In this document: positions 11,518 to 23,437 of the stretch, in pieces | Layout of the letters: each line of letters opens with the position of its first letter | Position numbering within the stretch: position 1 is the stretch's first letter | NCBI GenBank assembly: GCA_030272155.1 | Contig: CP126194.1 | Location: forward strand, 4,331,501 to 4,395,500 | DNA: 64,000 nucleotides | Direction: 5' to 3' | Origin: Tetradesmus obliquus | Lineage: Eukaryota; Chlorophyta; Chlorophyceae; Sphaeropleales; Scenedesmaceae | Program-made: the position numbers and the translations under genes | Notes under the pieces: generated by a model | What the model was told of the DNA's origin: nothing | Database searches by the model: none | The model's input: the letters and a program-made list of their open reading frames with translations, nothing else

Positions 11518-13815
11518 TCACCGCCTGCTGAACCCCTTCTTGCTGCCAGACTTCTTCCTGGCCTTCTTCGCTGTACCACCGCCACCACTGCTGCTGCTGA
11601 TGCTGCTGACAGGCACGCGGAACACCTCACGCACCGGCTCCGCTGCTCCGTCAGCAGCGCTGGCTGCTGCTTCAACTTCTGGCCCAGCTAATGCTGCCAC
11701 CTTGACTGCTTTGAGCACTGCCTTGGGCACTGGGTAGCCGCGCGCCACCCACTGCTGCATCACCCACTTTTCGTCCACTGCATCTTGGGCTGTGTGCAGG
11801 CTCCTGCAATGCAGCGGCAGCAGGGGGGCAAGGTTTGAACGAGTCTCAGCTGAGTCATATTGCAGTGTGCTGCAGCATGCCGGGACAGCCCTGCATGAAG
11901 AACATGGACATTCAAGCGCATAACGCTAGTGCATTACCCATGTTGTTCAGTAAGTTTCACAGCTACGGCCCGCGCCCCGCCGCGCCCCGCCCCGCCCCGC
12001 CCCGCCCAAATGCCCCGCCCTGGCACACTAGCCCTTTACCAGCACCATGACCAGCAGAAGAAACAGCAGCAGCAGCAGCAGCAGCAGGCACGCGCGCACC
12101 TTGGGTCTGCTGTGCCATTCGCATACGAGGGGAAGAACAGCAGCGCCATGCCCTGCCGCGGCTGCACTGAGATGCCCAGGTGGTCAAAGTGCGTGGCACC
12201 TCCCTGCAGCCAGCCAGCAGCACAGTAGCAGAAACCAACAGGTGAGACGGCAGGGTAGATAGTACAATGTTGCAGTTCTGCGCTGCCGTGCATGGCTTCG
12301 CCTGTCTGACCTTGCTGGTTGCACAAACCCATATACAGCAGAGGAGCCGCAGCACGCATGCACAGGCAGGCGCTTCAGCATCACGCCGCGCACACCTGCT
12401 GCACGTCGTTGAGGTACAGCAGCAGCGTGGCGTGGCGCTGGAAGCCGTTGGCAGTGGCCAGCAGCGCAGGGAAGGCGTCCTCGTGAGACAGGAAGTGCTG
12501 CCCAGGCAGATACCTGCAGCAGCAGCAGGCACTCCACGTCAACACACAGGAACACACAATGATGACAACTCGGTCATGCTCACAGAAGCTGGTGCCCGCC
12601 TGCTGAATTGCAGTGCATACAAACTGCTGATGCTATGCGGCAAGCATACAAGCGTCTGCTGCTGCTGCTGCTGCTGCTCACCGCGCGACCTGCGGGCTCT
12701 CGTAGCAGTACTGCCCCCCTGCAGGCAGCTTGCCGGGTGGCCCCCAGCTGCGGGCACTGTCCAGGTGAGCCAGCAGCTTGTGGCCGCGTGCCTGCATCTG
12801 CTGCATCAGCGCGGTGAGCCCAGCAGACTTGGCCTGCCAGCAGCAGCAGCAGCAGTAGCAGCAGCAGCAAGGACACAGAGAGCGTCCGACATTGAGCGCT
12901 TATGTTGGCATGATGCAGACATGCGCGTGCAGATTGTAGCAGGTCTCACTGCCGAGAACTCCGCGCGGCTGCGTGGGCTGATCCAAGCAACATCACCGCC
13001 TGAGGTACAGCCATTGCTGCTGCTGCTGCTTCCTGGCTGCTGCCGTTGCCCTGCTGCCGGTACTGCCAGCTGCATTTGCGGCAGCTGCTCTTGTGCACGC
13101 TCTCGCTGACTCAGCAGGCAACAGCACGATACTATGATTACCAATAGCAGCAGCAGCAGTGGCATGAAGCCGCACCTGTGTGGGTGGGTCCATCAGCAGT
13201 GAGCTTGACGTGCGGCGGGAGCCATACGCGTTGACGCCGCCACCAGCTGCAGCCGCAGCATTGCCGCCGCCAATCTTGCTCTGCTGCAGGCAGCCTGGCA
13301 GTCGCATGGACCAGCAAAGAGGCAGCAGGTGGTTGTGTTGATTTGAGGCGCTGCTCACAGCACGTGCATACAAGCAAACGAGCAGTTGCAGTCAGTTGCT
13401 GCAACAGAGCATACAGCAGTTGCAGTGATTGTCCCCTTTGCCAATTAAATCTGCTTCAGGGCAAATTCTCTACCATCAAGGCAGCAGCAACTTGCAAAAC
13501 AGCACCTTGCAGAGCAAACACACACTGTCCAAACACGGCACACAGCGCACCTGACTCCACTGCATGCTGCTGCCAGCTGGCACACTCCTCCGGCGTCATG
13601 AAGCCCTCCACTGTGAACACAGCTGGGTCAAAGTTCACGATGCGGAGTCCTGAGAAGTCCAGGTCGATGGGTATGAACTTCTCAGCGAGCTTCGCTAGAA
13701 AGGCTGGCCTGTCATATGCTGATGTGTCAGCTGCTGGGATGCCTCCTTGGGTTAGCCATTTGGCTGGGATGCGCTCATAAGGGTCCTTAGGAACAAACAC
13801 TGCTGGCGCTGCAGG

Positions 13816-13850
<35 letters not shown>

Positions 13851-14001
13851 TGGCTGCTGCTGGTGCTGCTGCTGTTTGTTCAGGTGCTGCTGCTGGCTGC
13901 GCCATGCCAGCTGGCGCTTCAGCTGCGGCTGCTGCAGGCGCCGACGTGGCTGCCGCTGGCGTGTTCTGCTGCTGTTGTTGCTGCTGTTGGGGCTGCTGTG
14001 T

Positions 14002-14044
<43 letters not shown>

Positions 14045-14716
14045 AACTGCTGCGCCTGCTGCTGCTCCTCCTGTGTGCGCACTGCTTGGCTGTATGCAGC
14101 TGCTGCAGGATGCTGCTCGCTACTGCCAGCATCTGCTGCTGCTGCTGCTGCTGCTGCTACATCCGGTGACTGCTGCTGCTGCTGCTGCCGCTGCCGTGCC
14201 CTTCTAGCAAAGTGGTCGGTGGTGCCAACTGCCTCTAGCGGCGGCAGTATTCCTGCAGGGTCCTGATAGCAGCATGAGGGGCAGGGTGCGCACACGTTGT
14301 GCAAAGACGGACCAGTAAATGTCAGGAGATGAATCAGGCTGCCATGCTACACTAGGGGTTTGTTGCTGTTTCAGATGCTACACAAGACCTGCATGTAATC
14401 TCACAGGCCTGGTGTACATCTGGCCAGGATAGTAGCGAGCTGCTGCGCTTGAAAAGTGCCTCACCCATCCTACACGGGCCTTTGTCTCGGCCTGAACTTC
14501 ATCTACGTCCTGCTTTGACTCATCTACTGCTGCATAGGCTATGTGCTGTGCCTGTTTGTGTGGCCATCTACTGCCAATCTGCCCTGCCTTCAGTGCTGCT
14601 GCTGGTGCTGCTGAAGCTCGCCGTGTCGTGTGCAAGCCATGTCCCCGAGCTACTCTGTGGCAAGAAAACGCGGACGTATGCATCTGGTTTCGACTTCCGC
14701 TATGATGTGGCCGCAC
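11518..14716 (-). CDS. Prolyl 4-hydroxylase-like 2-oxoglutarate/Fe(II) oxygenase
   Basis: Fe(II)/2-oxoglutarate dioxygenase of the P4H alpha type, likely hydroxylating proline in proteins. Predicted exons: 14716-14405, 14262 to about 13537, 13283-13176, 12833-12682, 12513-12396, 12203-12100, 11803-11518; about 600 residues. The N-terminus (about 130 residues) could be a targeting region. A long Gln/Ala-rich linker follows. The catalytic part starts at FDPAVFTVEGFMTPEEC, then RRTSSSLLMD, YESPQVARYLPGQ, the iron motif HED in HFLSHEDAF, YLNDVQQGGATHF, and a final His (SLHTAQ) with the 2OG-binding Lys 9 residues later (DEKW). All are in family order. The exon 2/3 junction is uncertain: the obvious donor at 13550 gives the wrong phase. 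The C-terminal basic tail is KKARKKSGSKK. Family firm; substrate and compartment unknown. Confidence 0.85.
11968..12007. repeat. C-rich CCCGC-type tandem tract
   Basis: About 40 bases of near-perfect C4G-type repeats lie inside the intron between the last two exons of the P4H-like gene. On the transcribed sense strand this is a run of G3-G4 blocks separated by C, so the pre-mRNA could form a G-quadruplex. Confidence 0.8.
13800..14200. repeat. CTG/CAG trinucleotide-rich coding tract
   Basis: Runs of CTG (read as CAG/GCA on the coding minus strand) encode a poly-Gln block of about 16 residues and several poly-Ala blocks in the P4H-like protein. The longest pure run is about 14002-14043. Such tracts are length-unstable, so this linker probably varies between strains. 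Confidence 0.85.
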
Positions 14717-15142
14717 TGCTTTCGGGTAGATGTTCAGCAGTCCAGATCGACAACAGTACTTTCTTTGTTAACCGCTTAACAACCAAACACATTGGCGACA
14801 GGGAGCTTTCAACGATAGGTCAGGACAGACAGGACTTGCTCAAGTCTATACCGTGGCAGTGGACGGGTGTGGGTGTTAGAACGGGCTTCAGGACTCAAAC
14901 AGCTCGCTGACACACCTCCCGATCGTGTACTTTACTTCGTACTCGCCAATGTGTCATGGACGTGAATGGGTGTTGGCTGCAATGCCACATCAGCATCCAC
15001 AGTAGCAGTCCCAGCAGCAGGCACCAGCACCAGAGGACGACCAGTAATCCATCAGCCACACACACTTGCACTCTGCGACTCCCGTTCTCATCCCAATCTC
15101 ATATAGTACCTTGAAGCATCGTTTTCAAGTCGTTGCACTGGC
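14717..15142. promoter_or_regulatory. Divergent intergenic region (P4H-like / NFACT)
   Basis: About 425 bases separate two start codons facing away from each other, so both promoters must fit here if the starts are right. An AT-rich CATATAGTA lies about 45 bases before the NFACT ATG and could be a weak TATA element. No other motif was recognised. Confidence 0.4.
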
Positions 15143-18100
15143 ATGATCGGGGCCTCGGGCCCCTGCAGGGCCACCCTGCTGTCAGGCTGCAGCAGGATGC
15201 TGAGCAGCAGCACTTGCCCGGCAGCATCCCTAGCATGGAGCTGCCAGCCGGCTAGGGTCAAAGTGCTGCAGCTCAGGCAATTGCTGAGCAGAGCGCAGCT
15301 GTCAAGGTGCAGCAGTCAGCACGCTCGCAGCCAGCTGCTTCCGCCAGCAGCTGCAGTGCAGCAGGGAGCAGCTGCACACGTCCGGCAGGCAGCAACGGAC
15401 GCTAGCCGCAGCGATGTTGTAACACCACAGGTGCAGCAACCAAAGCAGCAGCAGCAGCGGAGTTCAGATGGCAGCCGTACCAAGCAGCAGACGCTGGACT
15501 ACACGGTGCTTGCAGCATGCTGCCATGAGCTATCAGGGTCCTGGGTGCCTTCGAAAGTTGAAGAGGTGCGGCAGGCTGACCTGGCAGGCCCTGGCAGCAG
15601 CAGAAGCAATCCAAGGCAACATTTTAGACTGCTACAACAGTTGGTCCCGACAGCAATGCTGTGCATGTTGCTATGTTCGACTTGTGCATACACTTGCACC
15701 AACACCTTGCAGCCACAAGGACCCGCGCATTGCACCTGCATGCCTTCCCCACCTTCGAACATGTATGTCATATCTTCCTTGCCTCCTTTATCTGACCCAA
15801 TGATCTGCAGGTGGTGCAGCCCGACAAGTTCACGCTGTCGCTGCGGCTGCGCACGCCGCTGGCCCAGGGCTGGCTGCACCTCAGCTGGCACCCCACAGCA
15901 GCACGCGTGGCCATGGGCCAGCCGCCATACAGGGGAGACGTGTCAGAAGCCTTCTCCTTCGCAGCACAGGTGCGGTGGGCAAGAAAGCACATCAAACATG
16001 CAGCATGCAGTGTCCTTTGCAGCACAAATGGGGAAGGGCGTGCATGGCTTGGCGTCGACGCTGCAGTGTGGGTTGCATGCAACAGACTCTGGAATGCAGT
16101 AGGAGTGCAAGCCATTAGTGTATGTGCGCCACATGTTCCTATGTGTGCCTGTGGTCGCTTGTATAACAGCATGTACATGACTGCTGCTGTGCAGGCCTCT
16201 GCCCAGCTGAAGGGCCTGGTGCTGCTGTCAGCGCGGCTGCCTGCCCCCTGGGAGCGCGTGGTGCAGCTGGACTTTGGTGCCAGGCCCGGGGAGGCACCCA
16301 GCAAGCGTGTGTTCTGTGAGGTCATGGCCAAGTGAGTCACGTGTAGCACTCAGTATAGTGCTGCTATGTGTGCTGCCAGTGCTGTGTGATGTTGCCTGCC
16401 CGTATACCAGGGCTGACAACAGGAAGTGTTAGCCACTGTCAACGTTCAATGCAGCAAGCAATAAGTGAAGTGTGTTAGGCAGGAAGCAGCTTCTGACACA
16501 CATTCTGCTGGTGTGCTTTTGCGGCAGGTACAGCAACGTGGTGGTGACTTCTGGTGACGGCTCTGTGCTGCATTGCGCATACCAGGTGCGCTGGGCTGGC
16601 TGGCTGGCTGGCTGGCCTAATTGCACAGTGGCTTGATGGCAAGCAAAGCCGTGTGTGTCCTGCTGCATGCTGCATACCTGGCACAAATCAGATTGTTCGT
16701 GTGTTTGCACGCCACGATACTACTTTCAGCACACTCACATGCCGTACACGTGTACTGTGTTGCTAGCTGTGCTGGCAGGTGCAGCCTGTCTCTGACGACA
16801 TTTGCTGTCAAGCTGCACTGCACACGCACTGTGTTGACCACACGGAGCATTAACTCACACTACTCTGCTGCTGTTGCTGTCCTGCTGCACTGTACACACA
16901 CACTCACCGCAGGTTGGCGGTGCTATGTCCAGCCTGCGTCAGGTGCAAGCAGGCCGGCAGTACCAGCTGCCGCCGCCAGTGAACGGTGTACCGCCCTCAC
17001 CCCAGGAGCCCCTAGACACCTGGCGGGACAACATCACCCGTGCAGCAGCACTGGCAGCAGCAGAGCAGGCGGCAGCACCCTCAAAAAAGGCAGCAGCAGC
17101 AGCAGCAGCAGGCATGTTTGCACCGGCCCCACGTGAGACTGTGCTCGCAGGTGCCACGCGTGCTTACATGGGTGTCAGCCCCGCACTAGTAGAGGACCTA
17201 TGCACAACAGCCGGCATCTCTCCTGCTGCTAGCCCTGACAGCCTAACCCCTGAATCCTGGCAAGCGCTCCACGCAGCCTGGCAGGCCTGGCTGGGCAGAC
17301 TTCACAGCGGGAACTTCGCACCCAGCAGCTGCCCAGCCACCGGGAAGTTCTCGGTCATCGGCAGCTACAGCCAGCCGCATGATTCAGCGCATGACATGGT
17401 TGAGGGATACTACCGCAGCTTGCAGGCAGGCGAGGTGTATGCAGGGCTGCACACACGGCTGAGTACTGCTGTGAAGGCGGCACTGAAGAAGGCCCGTGGC
17501 AGGGTCAAGGCGTTTGAGCAGCAGCTGCAGGCGGCTGATGAGGTGGCTGCAGTGCAGAAGCAGGCCGACATCATCGTGGCAAACATGTACAGGTGAGTAC
17601 GTCACATTTGGGATATGCAACCTTTGCAACAGTAATGCCTCTAATTGGTGTACCGCCCATGCTCACCTATACGCTCAGCACAGCAGCTGCAACCTTGTCC
17701 CTGCATGATCACCCAGCAGCTGCTGCTGTCTGCACCCCTCCTGCTCAAATAGGCACCAACATTCAGAAATGCGCTACGGAGTATACAGCTGGTAGCTGAG
17801 GCAGCTCTTGCGCAGTGCTGGCATGGCTGGCGACAACTGGCTGTCATCTACAGGCCCTTAACCCAGCTGCACACTGCCTTCTCTGTCACCCTCCCCCTCA
17901 CCCGCACACACAGGCTGCGGCCGAATGCAGCACAGCTGGAAGCGGAGGACTGGGACACAGGCAAGCCAGTGGTCATTGCACTGGACCCGCTCAAAACTCC
18001 CATGGAGCAGGCGGAGGGCCTGTTCAAGCGCGCCCGCAAGCTGCGGCGCGCTGTTGATGCTGTGGCCCCGCTGCTGGAGGCGGCGCAGCAGGAGGCAGAG

Positions 18101-18419
18101 TACCTGGAGACGGTGAGGCCTACTGTTGTTTTATGACAGTTTTAGGCATGGTCAATGCACAACTGCGCACCTTCAAGCAACGCTGGTCCAGAAGCCCCCC
18201 TGCCCGAAGGCTTGCCGTCGTGTGCTAATACCAAACCTATCTTGCCAGCAGCCAGCTTCGCTCCCTGCTCCGGGAATGCTGCAGACACTGCTGTGCTGCT
18301 CCTTTCGGCTGCTGCCGGCATGTAAAGCACGGCATCCTCACAGCGCTACGCCATCTAACTACAATGGTCGCCTGGGCCTGAAAGGGGTGACACTGCATTC
18401 GCTTCCCAGGTGTTGACTC

Positions 18420-18469
<50 letters not shown>

Positions 18470-18701
18470 TGGAGCTGGAGCTGGCGCAGATGCCGCCCGG
18501 CGGCTCAGAGCAGCAGCTGGCAGCACTACGAGAAGTGCAGGTGGGTGGGCTGCTGCACGCGTGTCACATGGTGTGGCAGCAAGCACTCTGTGAGAGATGC
18601 AAGCTGCTATCGCCTGTTGTGTTTGCGGCTGTAACGTCATCTGCATCCTTGACAAGCTTATGCTCTTCTGGTCCAGTGGTACTGCTGTTCATGAGCGCCT
18701 C

Positions 18702-18752
<51 letters not shown>

Positions 18753-19343
18753 CAGGATGAGCTGGTGGAGTCAAAGGTCATCAAGCCGCCACCAGAGGCG
18801 GCACTGTCAGCCAAAGCAGCAGCCAAGGGCCGCAAGGCGCAGAAGCAGCAGCAGAAGTCAGCAGCAGCAAGAGCTGGCGGCAGCAGCAAGGCAGGCGTCA
18901 ACTCCTCGCTGGCAGCAGCAGCAGCAGTTGCCGCCGGCGGCGCAGGCCTGCGGCAGTACGAGAGCCCCGGCGGCTTCACCGTGTTAGTCGGCAGGAATAA
19001 CAAGCAAAATGACGTGCTGAGTCATCAGGTGGCGAAGCCAGGTGACATCTGGATGCATGTGAGGGGCATGCCTGGCAGTCACACTGTGATTCGGGTTGAG
19101 GCTGGCAGAGAGCCAGATCAGAAAGATCTGCAGTTTGCAGCTGACCTGGCAGCGTGGTTCAGCAAAGCCAGGGATGCCGGCAAAGCAGATGTTATTGTGG
19201 CACATGCTGAGCACTTGAAGAAGTTCAAGGGGGCTAAGCCGGGGCAGGTGCTGGTGAGCAAGGAGGAGAGCAACATTGTGGCGAGGCCGGACAACAGCGT
19301 TGCTGCACAAGCAGCCAGCGTGTCGGGCAGCAGGGATGAGTGA
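15143..19343 (+). CDS. NFACT-domain protein, bacterial-type RqcH/FbpA homologue, probably organellar
   Basis: Ribosome quality control factor family (bacterial RqcH, eukaryotic NEMF/Rqc2) that binds split 50S subunits carrying peptidyl-tRNA. Eight exons join in phase (15143-15565, 15811-15969, 16195-16331, 16528-16585, 16913-17592, 17914-18112, 18469-18540, 18756-19343), about 771 residues. The first ~110 residues are Ser/Arg/Ala-rich like a transit peptide. NFACT-N follows: LDYTVLAACCHEL, WLHLSWHPTAARV, PWERVVQLDFGAR, VMAKYSNVVV. Then a helical middle, and the C-terminal NFACT-R domain: GGFTVLVGRNNKQND, DIWMHVRGMPGSHTV, and VIVAHAEHLKKFKG. The lack of the long eukaryotic NFACT-C and the compact size favour the bacterial/plastid type. 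A TGTAA polyadenylation-like signal lies at 19494. Family firm; plastid location inferred. Confidence 0.88.
18703..18752 (+). repeat. CTG repeat at an intron 3' end
   Basis: An almost uninterrupted (CTG)n run of about 16 units ends a few bases before the TTCAG acceptor of the last NFACT exon (18756). The preceding intron ends the same way (18422-18463, before the acceptor at 18468). Confidence 0.9.
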
Positions 19344-20615
19344 TGTTGTGGGGCGGCAGGAAAGCGGCTGTTGTGACGCAAATGATCAGAGAGGGCTGGG
19401 TCAACATGGCTGGAAGAATGCAGCCAGGCGTGTGGCATGCTTCGCTTAGCGCGAGTGGCGTACCACAACTGCAAAGCAATCAAGCCAAGTTGCTGTAAGC
19501 TGGTGTATCAAACTGCCAGATGATTACGAGTTGCTGGAGTTCCAGCCGGCTGCACATGCCTAGGTACAAGGCAGCTGCAGCCTGTTTTTGAAGTTGATGT
19601 AATTTACAATGCATTGCACAGTTCAATCTCTGTCTGTTTTGCTACACGATTCATTTAAGGAACCAGTGAGAAAAGCTTGTTACACTTTGGCCCCTGAGTT
19701 TCCTGGCATGCACAGGTCTTTCCGTTGACCCTACTGCTGCCGCTGTAACCCTAGCTGAACAATATGATCCTGCAAGCAATGCAAAATACTGCCGCAGTTG
19801 CCACAGCAAGGGCTGCTCACCAGCCAACAAACGTGGCTGTGTGAGCCACAGAAAAGAGAGCCACAGCCTGCAAAATGCAGCCTGCACCAAGCCGGCCATG
19901 ATGTGCCTCTACTGGCTGATCTGAAAAGCAGTCACCATGCACAACACCGCGGCGTGCATGCCAGCCTGCTGAGTCAATAGTCAATTGGATGTACACGCTA
20001 CATGATGTGCACATGATGGGGCGCAAGCAGCAGTGCTCTTGATGCTGTGTGAAGGCTGCTGTTCGACCACCGCCGATCAGCACAACACTCCAGCAGCAGC
20101 AGCACACCAAAATTACGGCACTGTGCAATATGCAACATCTGCCACATCCTGCCGAGCAATATGCCCCACATCTGCGCGAGTCAAAGATACATTCCGTCAA
20201 GACACCAGAGTGGTGCACAACTCCTGGGAGAGCTCAGTAATGCGGTCAACATTTGTCATGAACCGCGTCTGCTGCCATAGACATGCTGTTCTGTGCGAGC
20301 ACACCATCACAAACTCGAAGATGCAGTAGCATCCTCATTTCCCCTGACGCAGTGCAGAGTAATGCACATGCCACCGCTGCGCACAGCTGCGCAGCCACCA
20401 CAACCCAGAACAAGAAACAGAAAGAGAGACCCTGACCCAACTGAAGGCAGCGTTGAAACACTGCAGCGCATTTGCTATGCGCAGCTGCAGAGCTATCTCT
20501 GCCACCAGCACCAGCTTGCAGTGGCAAGCAGCACTACCAGACCTACGCTAGAGCAGCACACCAAGACCTAGCGGCAAACCGTTATAACAGCACTTGTAAC
20601 ACATGTTATAACAGA
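19344..20615. other. Convergent intergenic region (NFACT / GME)
   Basis: 3' ends of two convergent genes. No gene recognised. A short direct repeat built on the palindrome GTTATAAC occurs at about 20580 and 20604, just past the GME stop codon; it might mark a small insertion or a processing site. Nothing else was seen. Confidence 0.45.
19494..19498 (+). terminator. Possible TGTAA polyadenylation signal
   Basis: TGTAA is the usual polyadenylation signal of green algal nuclear genes. This copy lies about 150 bases after the NFACT stop codon. A second TGTAA occurs near 19599. A pentamer is common by chance. Confidence 0.35.
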
Positions 20616-23437
20616 TCACGCCTCGGCCTTGCCCGCAGACGCGTCAAAGCCCTCATCGCCGTCTGCCTTCCGCAGCGTTCCGAGCTCTGTCGGCGCGCCC
20701 GTCTTCACGATCGTGCTCTGCGCGTATGCTGCTGCTGCGTCTGCACCGCGTGCTGACACCTCTTGCTCTATCTGCTCCTTGATCCAGAAGTAGGTGCGCT
20801 GCAGGCCGTCGCGCAGTGACACGGTGGGCGCCCAGCCCAGCTTCTCCAGGATGAGCTCGTTGTCGCTGTTGCGGCCACGCACGCCCTCCGGGCCTGGGAT
20901 GTGCTTGATGGGCAAGTCCTGCGGGGCGCAAAGAGGACAGCGGGCAAGAGCTTGAGCCGGCAGCCTGATAAGGCATATTGAGAACGTTGTTGGTGAATGC
21001 ATGGCCATCCTTGGTGTCACAACACACCAGCTCGCCTGCACCACATGTCCTGCGTCCACACATCCTACTGCTGTAACCCCAGCAAGCACTGCCTGACACT
21101 GCCATTCATTCTACGCATCACATGACATCAACTAACATGAGCATCCCGAGCACGCTGCACAAACACCCCATCCTATGCCCATCACGCACACCAGCATCAT
21201 CCTCACCTTGCCCTCGAAGCTCATGGCCATGGCCATCATCTCGTTCATGGACACCATCTCATCACTGCCCAGGTTGAGCGGCTCGCGGTAGTCCGACTTG
21301 GTCACGCGCAGGATGCCCTCCACGCAGTCGTCGATGAAGGTGAAGCTGCGCGTCTGCTTGCCGTCACCCCACATCTCAATCTCGTTGGTGCTGCTCAGCA
21401 CCTGCAGAGAGGCACAGTCAGCAGATGGCAGTCAGTTTTCAGCGGCTGAAGTCTGGTGCAAGCCGATCTCAGCTGTTCAACAGCTGCAGTGCAGAACTGG
21501 ATGCGCGGGCCCTGCAAATCCTGCATGTTCTCGAGGCCCAAACCTAGCATGACGGCTGCAGAAGACAGAGCAGCACACTGCAGCACATGCCCCAGGCCTG
21601 CATCACACGCATCCTTGACAGCAGCCTCTGCTCACCTTGCGGCAGAAGGCTGCTGGGGCCTTCTCGCGGCCGCCCTTCCAGGTGCCGTGCGGGCCGTAGA
21701 TGTTGTGGAAGCGTGCGATGCGGCACTCGATGCCAAAGTCGCGGTTGTAGTGCATGCACAGCTCCTCACTGGCCAGCTTCTCCAGGCCATACGAGTCCTG
21801 GGGCTGCGGGTGACAAGAAGACAAACAGACAGCGTGAGTACAATTGTGAAACAGCTGATGCTGCTACAAGGTGGTTGGGGAGCGCCGTGCCAGCAGGGCA
21901 GTGGCACCCAACATGGACAAGCATGCATAACTTGCTGCGTTGGTATGTGGTGCTGCGACATATGTTGCTCCTGGCACATATCCCCAGCCACCTTTTTGAA
22001 TAGCATCCACATAACCGCACGCCATAGCTGGAAGCATGGTTCTGCAGGCACGCTGCACCTCTCTGTCCCCTTCATCTGCCCCACACCGACCCACTCATCT
22101 AACCACACCAAGCAGCAGGGCAGCATGTGTCATTAGAGTGATGCGTAAGGCTGCATTTAAGTTGCATGTGTGCAAAGCATGTGTGCAAAGCATGTGTGGA
22201 AAGCATATGTGGGAAGAAAGGAGCCTCACCTGTGCGGGCCATGCGTCTCCCTCCTTGAGGCCGCCTCCCTCCACCTTGGTCTCCAGCTGCTTGTGCTCCG
22301 GGTAAATGCACGCGGATGAGGCGTAGAAGAACCTGCAGCAGCAGCAGCAGCAGCAGGGGAGTGAGATGGAGTGAGAACAAAGCGGTTTCACTGATGATCA
22401 GTTGCGGTACACCAACAAATGGCTGGCATTAAGCCACCTCTTCGATGCAAGTGAGCATGCGAGTGCTGGTTGTGAATAAACTGGTTGTGGATGTAAGCGG
22501 CAGATGGGGGTGGGGTGGGGACGGCAATGACAGCACTGCGCAGCTAAAGACTGCTCTGCACATGCATGCCTCTGTCCGCTTCACAGCAGCCGCCAGTGCA
22601 GCAAACTGTAATAAAACCACAAACTCGGTGTGATAGGCATGCATGGAAGCCACCAGCAGCACCAGCTGTGCGCAAAAAGCTTCTGAAAACTTGTCAGGCC
22701 TGTAATGCTCAGCAGCCGCCAGCAGTATCCATGAACGCTACAAAAACACAATTGTGCCAGGACAAGCAACTGCTGGCCAGCAGGCAAGCATGCAATATTC
22801 AAATCAACGTAATCACTGTACAATTGCTGCAGTTGCTTTCAGGGTAGCAGCTGCAGCAGCGCAATAGCGCTGTGAGCACCTGGTGACGCCGTTCTGGCGG
22901 GCTGCCTCCACCATGTTGTAGCTGATCATGGTGTTGTTGTACAGGATAACTGAGTGGTTGGACTGGATGAAGCCCATGCCTCCCATGTCTGCTGCCAGGT
23001 TAAAAACGTGGTCACAGCCCTCGCAGACCTTCTTGCAGTTCTCAAAGAGCCTGAGGTCCACCAGGTGGAACTCGTCGCAGAACTGGTCCTCCTGCAATCA
23101 CAGATTCCACGCACGGCATTTCAATTATTAATGCATTATTATTTGGCGCATAGAACGGAACCACAGACGCCAAGCAGGGCATCTTCTATGGCTGGGTCCT
23201 GAGGGCAACCCGGCACAGGCGTCCTGAGCTTACCGAGAAGTGCTCATTGCGCTTCCAGTCACAGGCTATCACATAGTGTCCCTCGCTCTTGAGGCGCTTG
23301 GCCAAATGGCTAGCAATAAAGCCACCAGCGCCCGTGATGCAGACGCGCAGTTTCTTCTCTGGCCAGTAAGGCTCGAAGGGGTACTTTGCAAGCTTCGACA
23401 CCCCAGCGTACTCCTCGGCAACTCCTTGGCTAGCCAT
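20616..23437 (-). CDS. GME: GDP-mannose 3,5-epimerase
   Basis: Converts GDP-D-mannose to GDP-L-galactose, the entry step of the plant/algal ascorbate (and cell-wall galactose) pathway; cytosolic. Six exons in phase: 23437-23234, 23091-22880, 22333-22240, 21803-21636, 21401-21207, 20918-20616; 391 residues, close to the family length. Short-chain dehydrogenase fold with the NAD motif ITGAGGFIASHLAKRL, NLAADMGGMGF, the catalytic Cys in ASSACIYPE, the Tyr/Lys pair in SYGLEKLASEE, Lys in GGREKAP, and Arg in GKQTRSFTF. The C-terminus has the conserved GPEGVRGRNSDN. Start chosen at MASQGVAEEY, since upstream in-frame residues are not conserved. An Ala-rich tail of about 40 residues follows the core. 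Stands alone on this strand next to RRP1 with about 1 kb between. Identification is very strong. Confidence 0.97.

Noticed and set aside
13848-14266. Poly-Leu, poly-Ala and poly-Cys plus-strand frames
   Set aside because: They are antisense to the P4H-like poly-Gln/Ala linker.
20580-20613. GTTATAAC direct repeats as a possible transposon footprint
   Set aside because: Too short, and the palindrome occurs elsewhere; no element is bounded by it.
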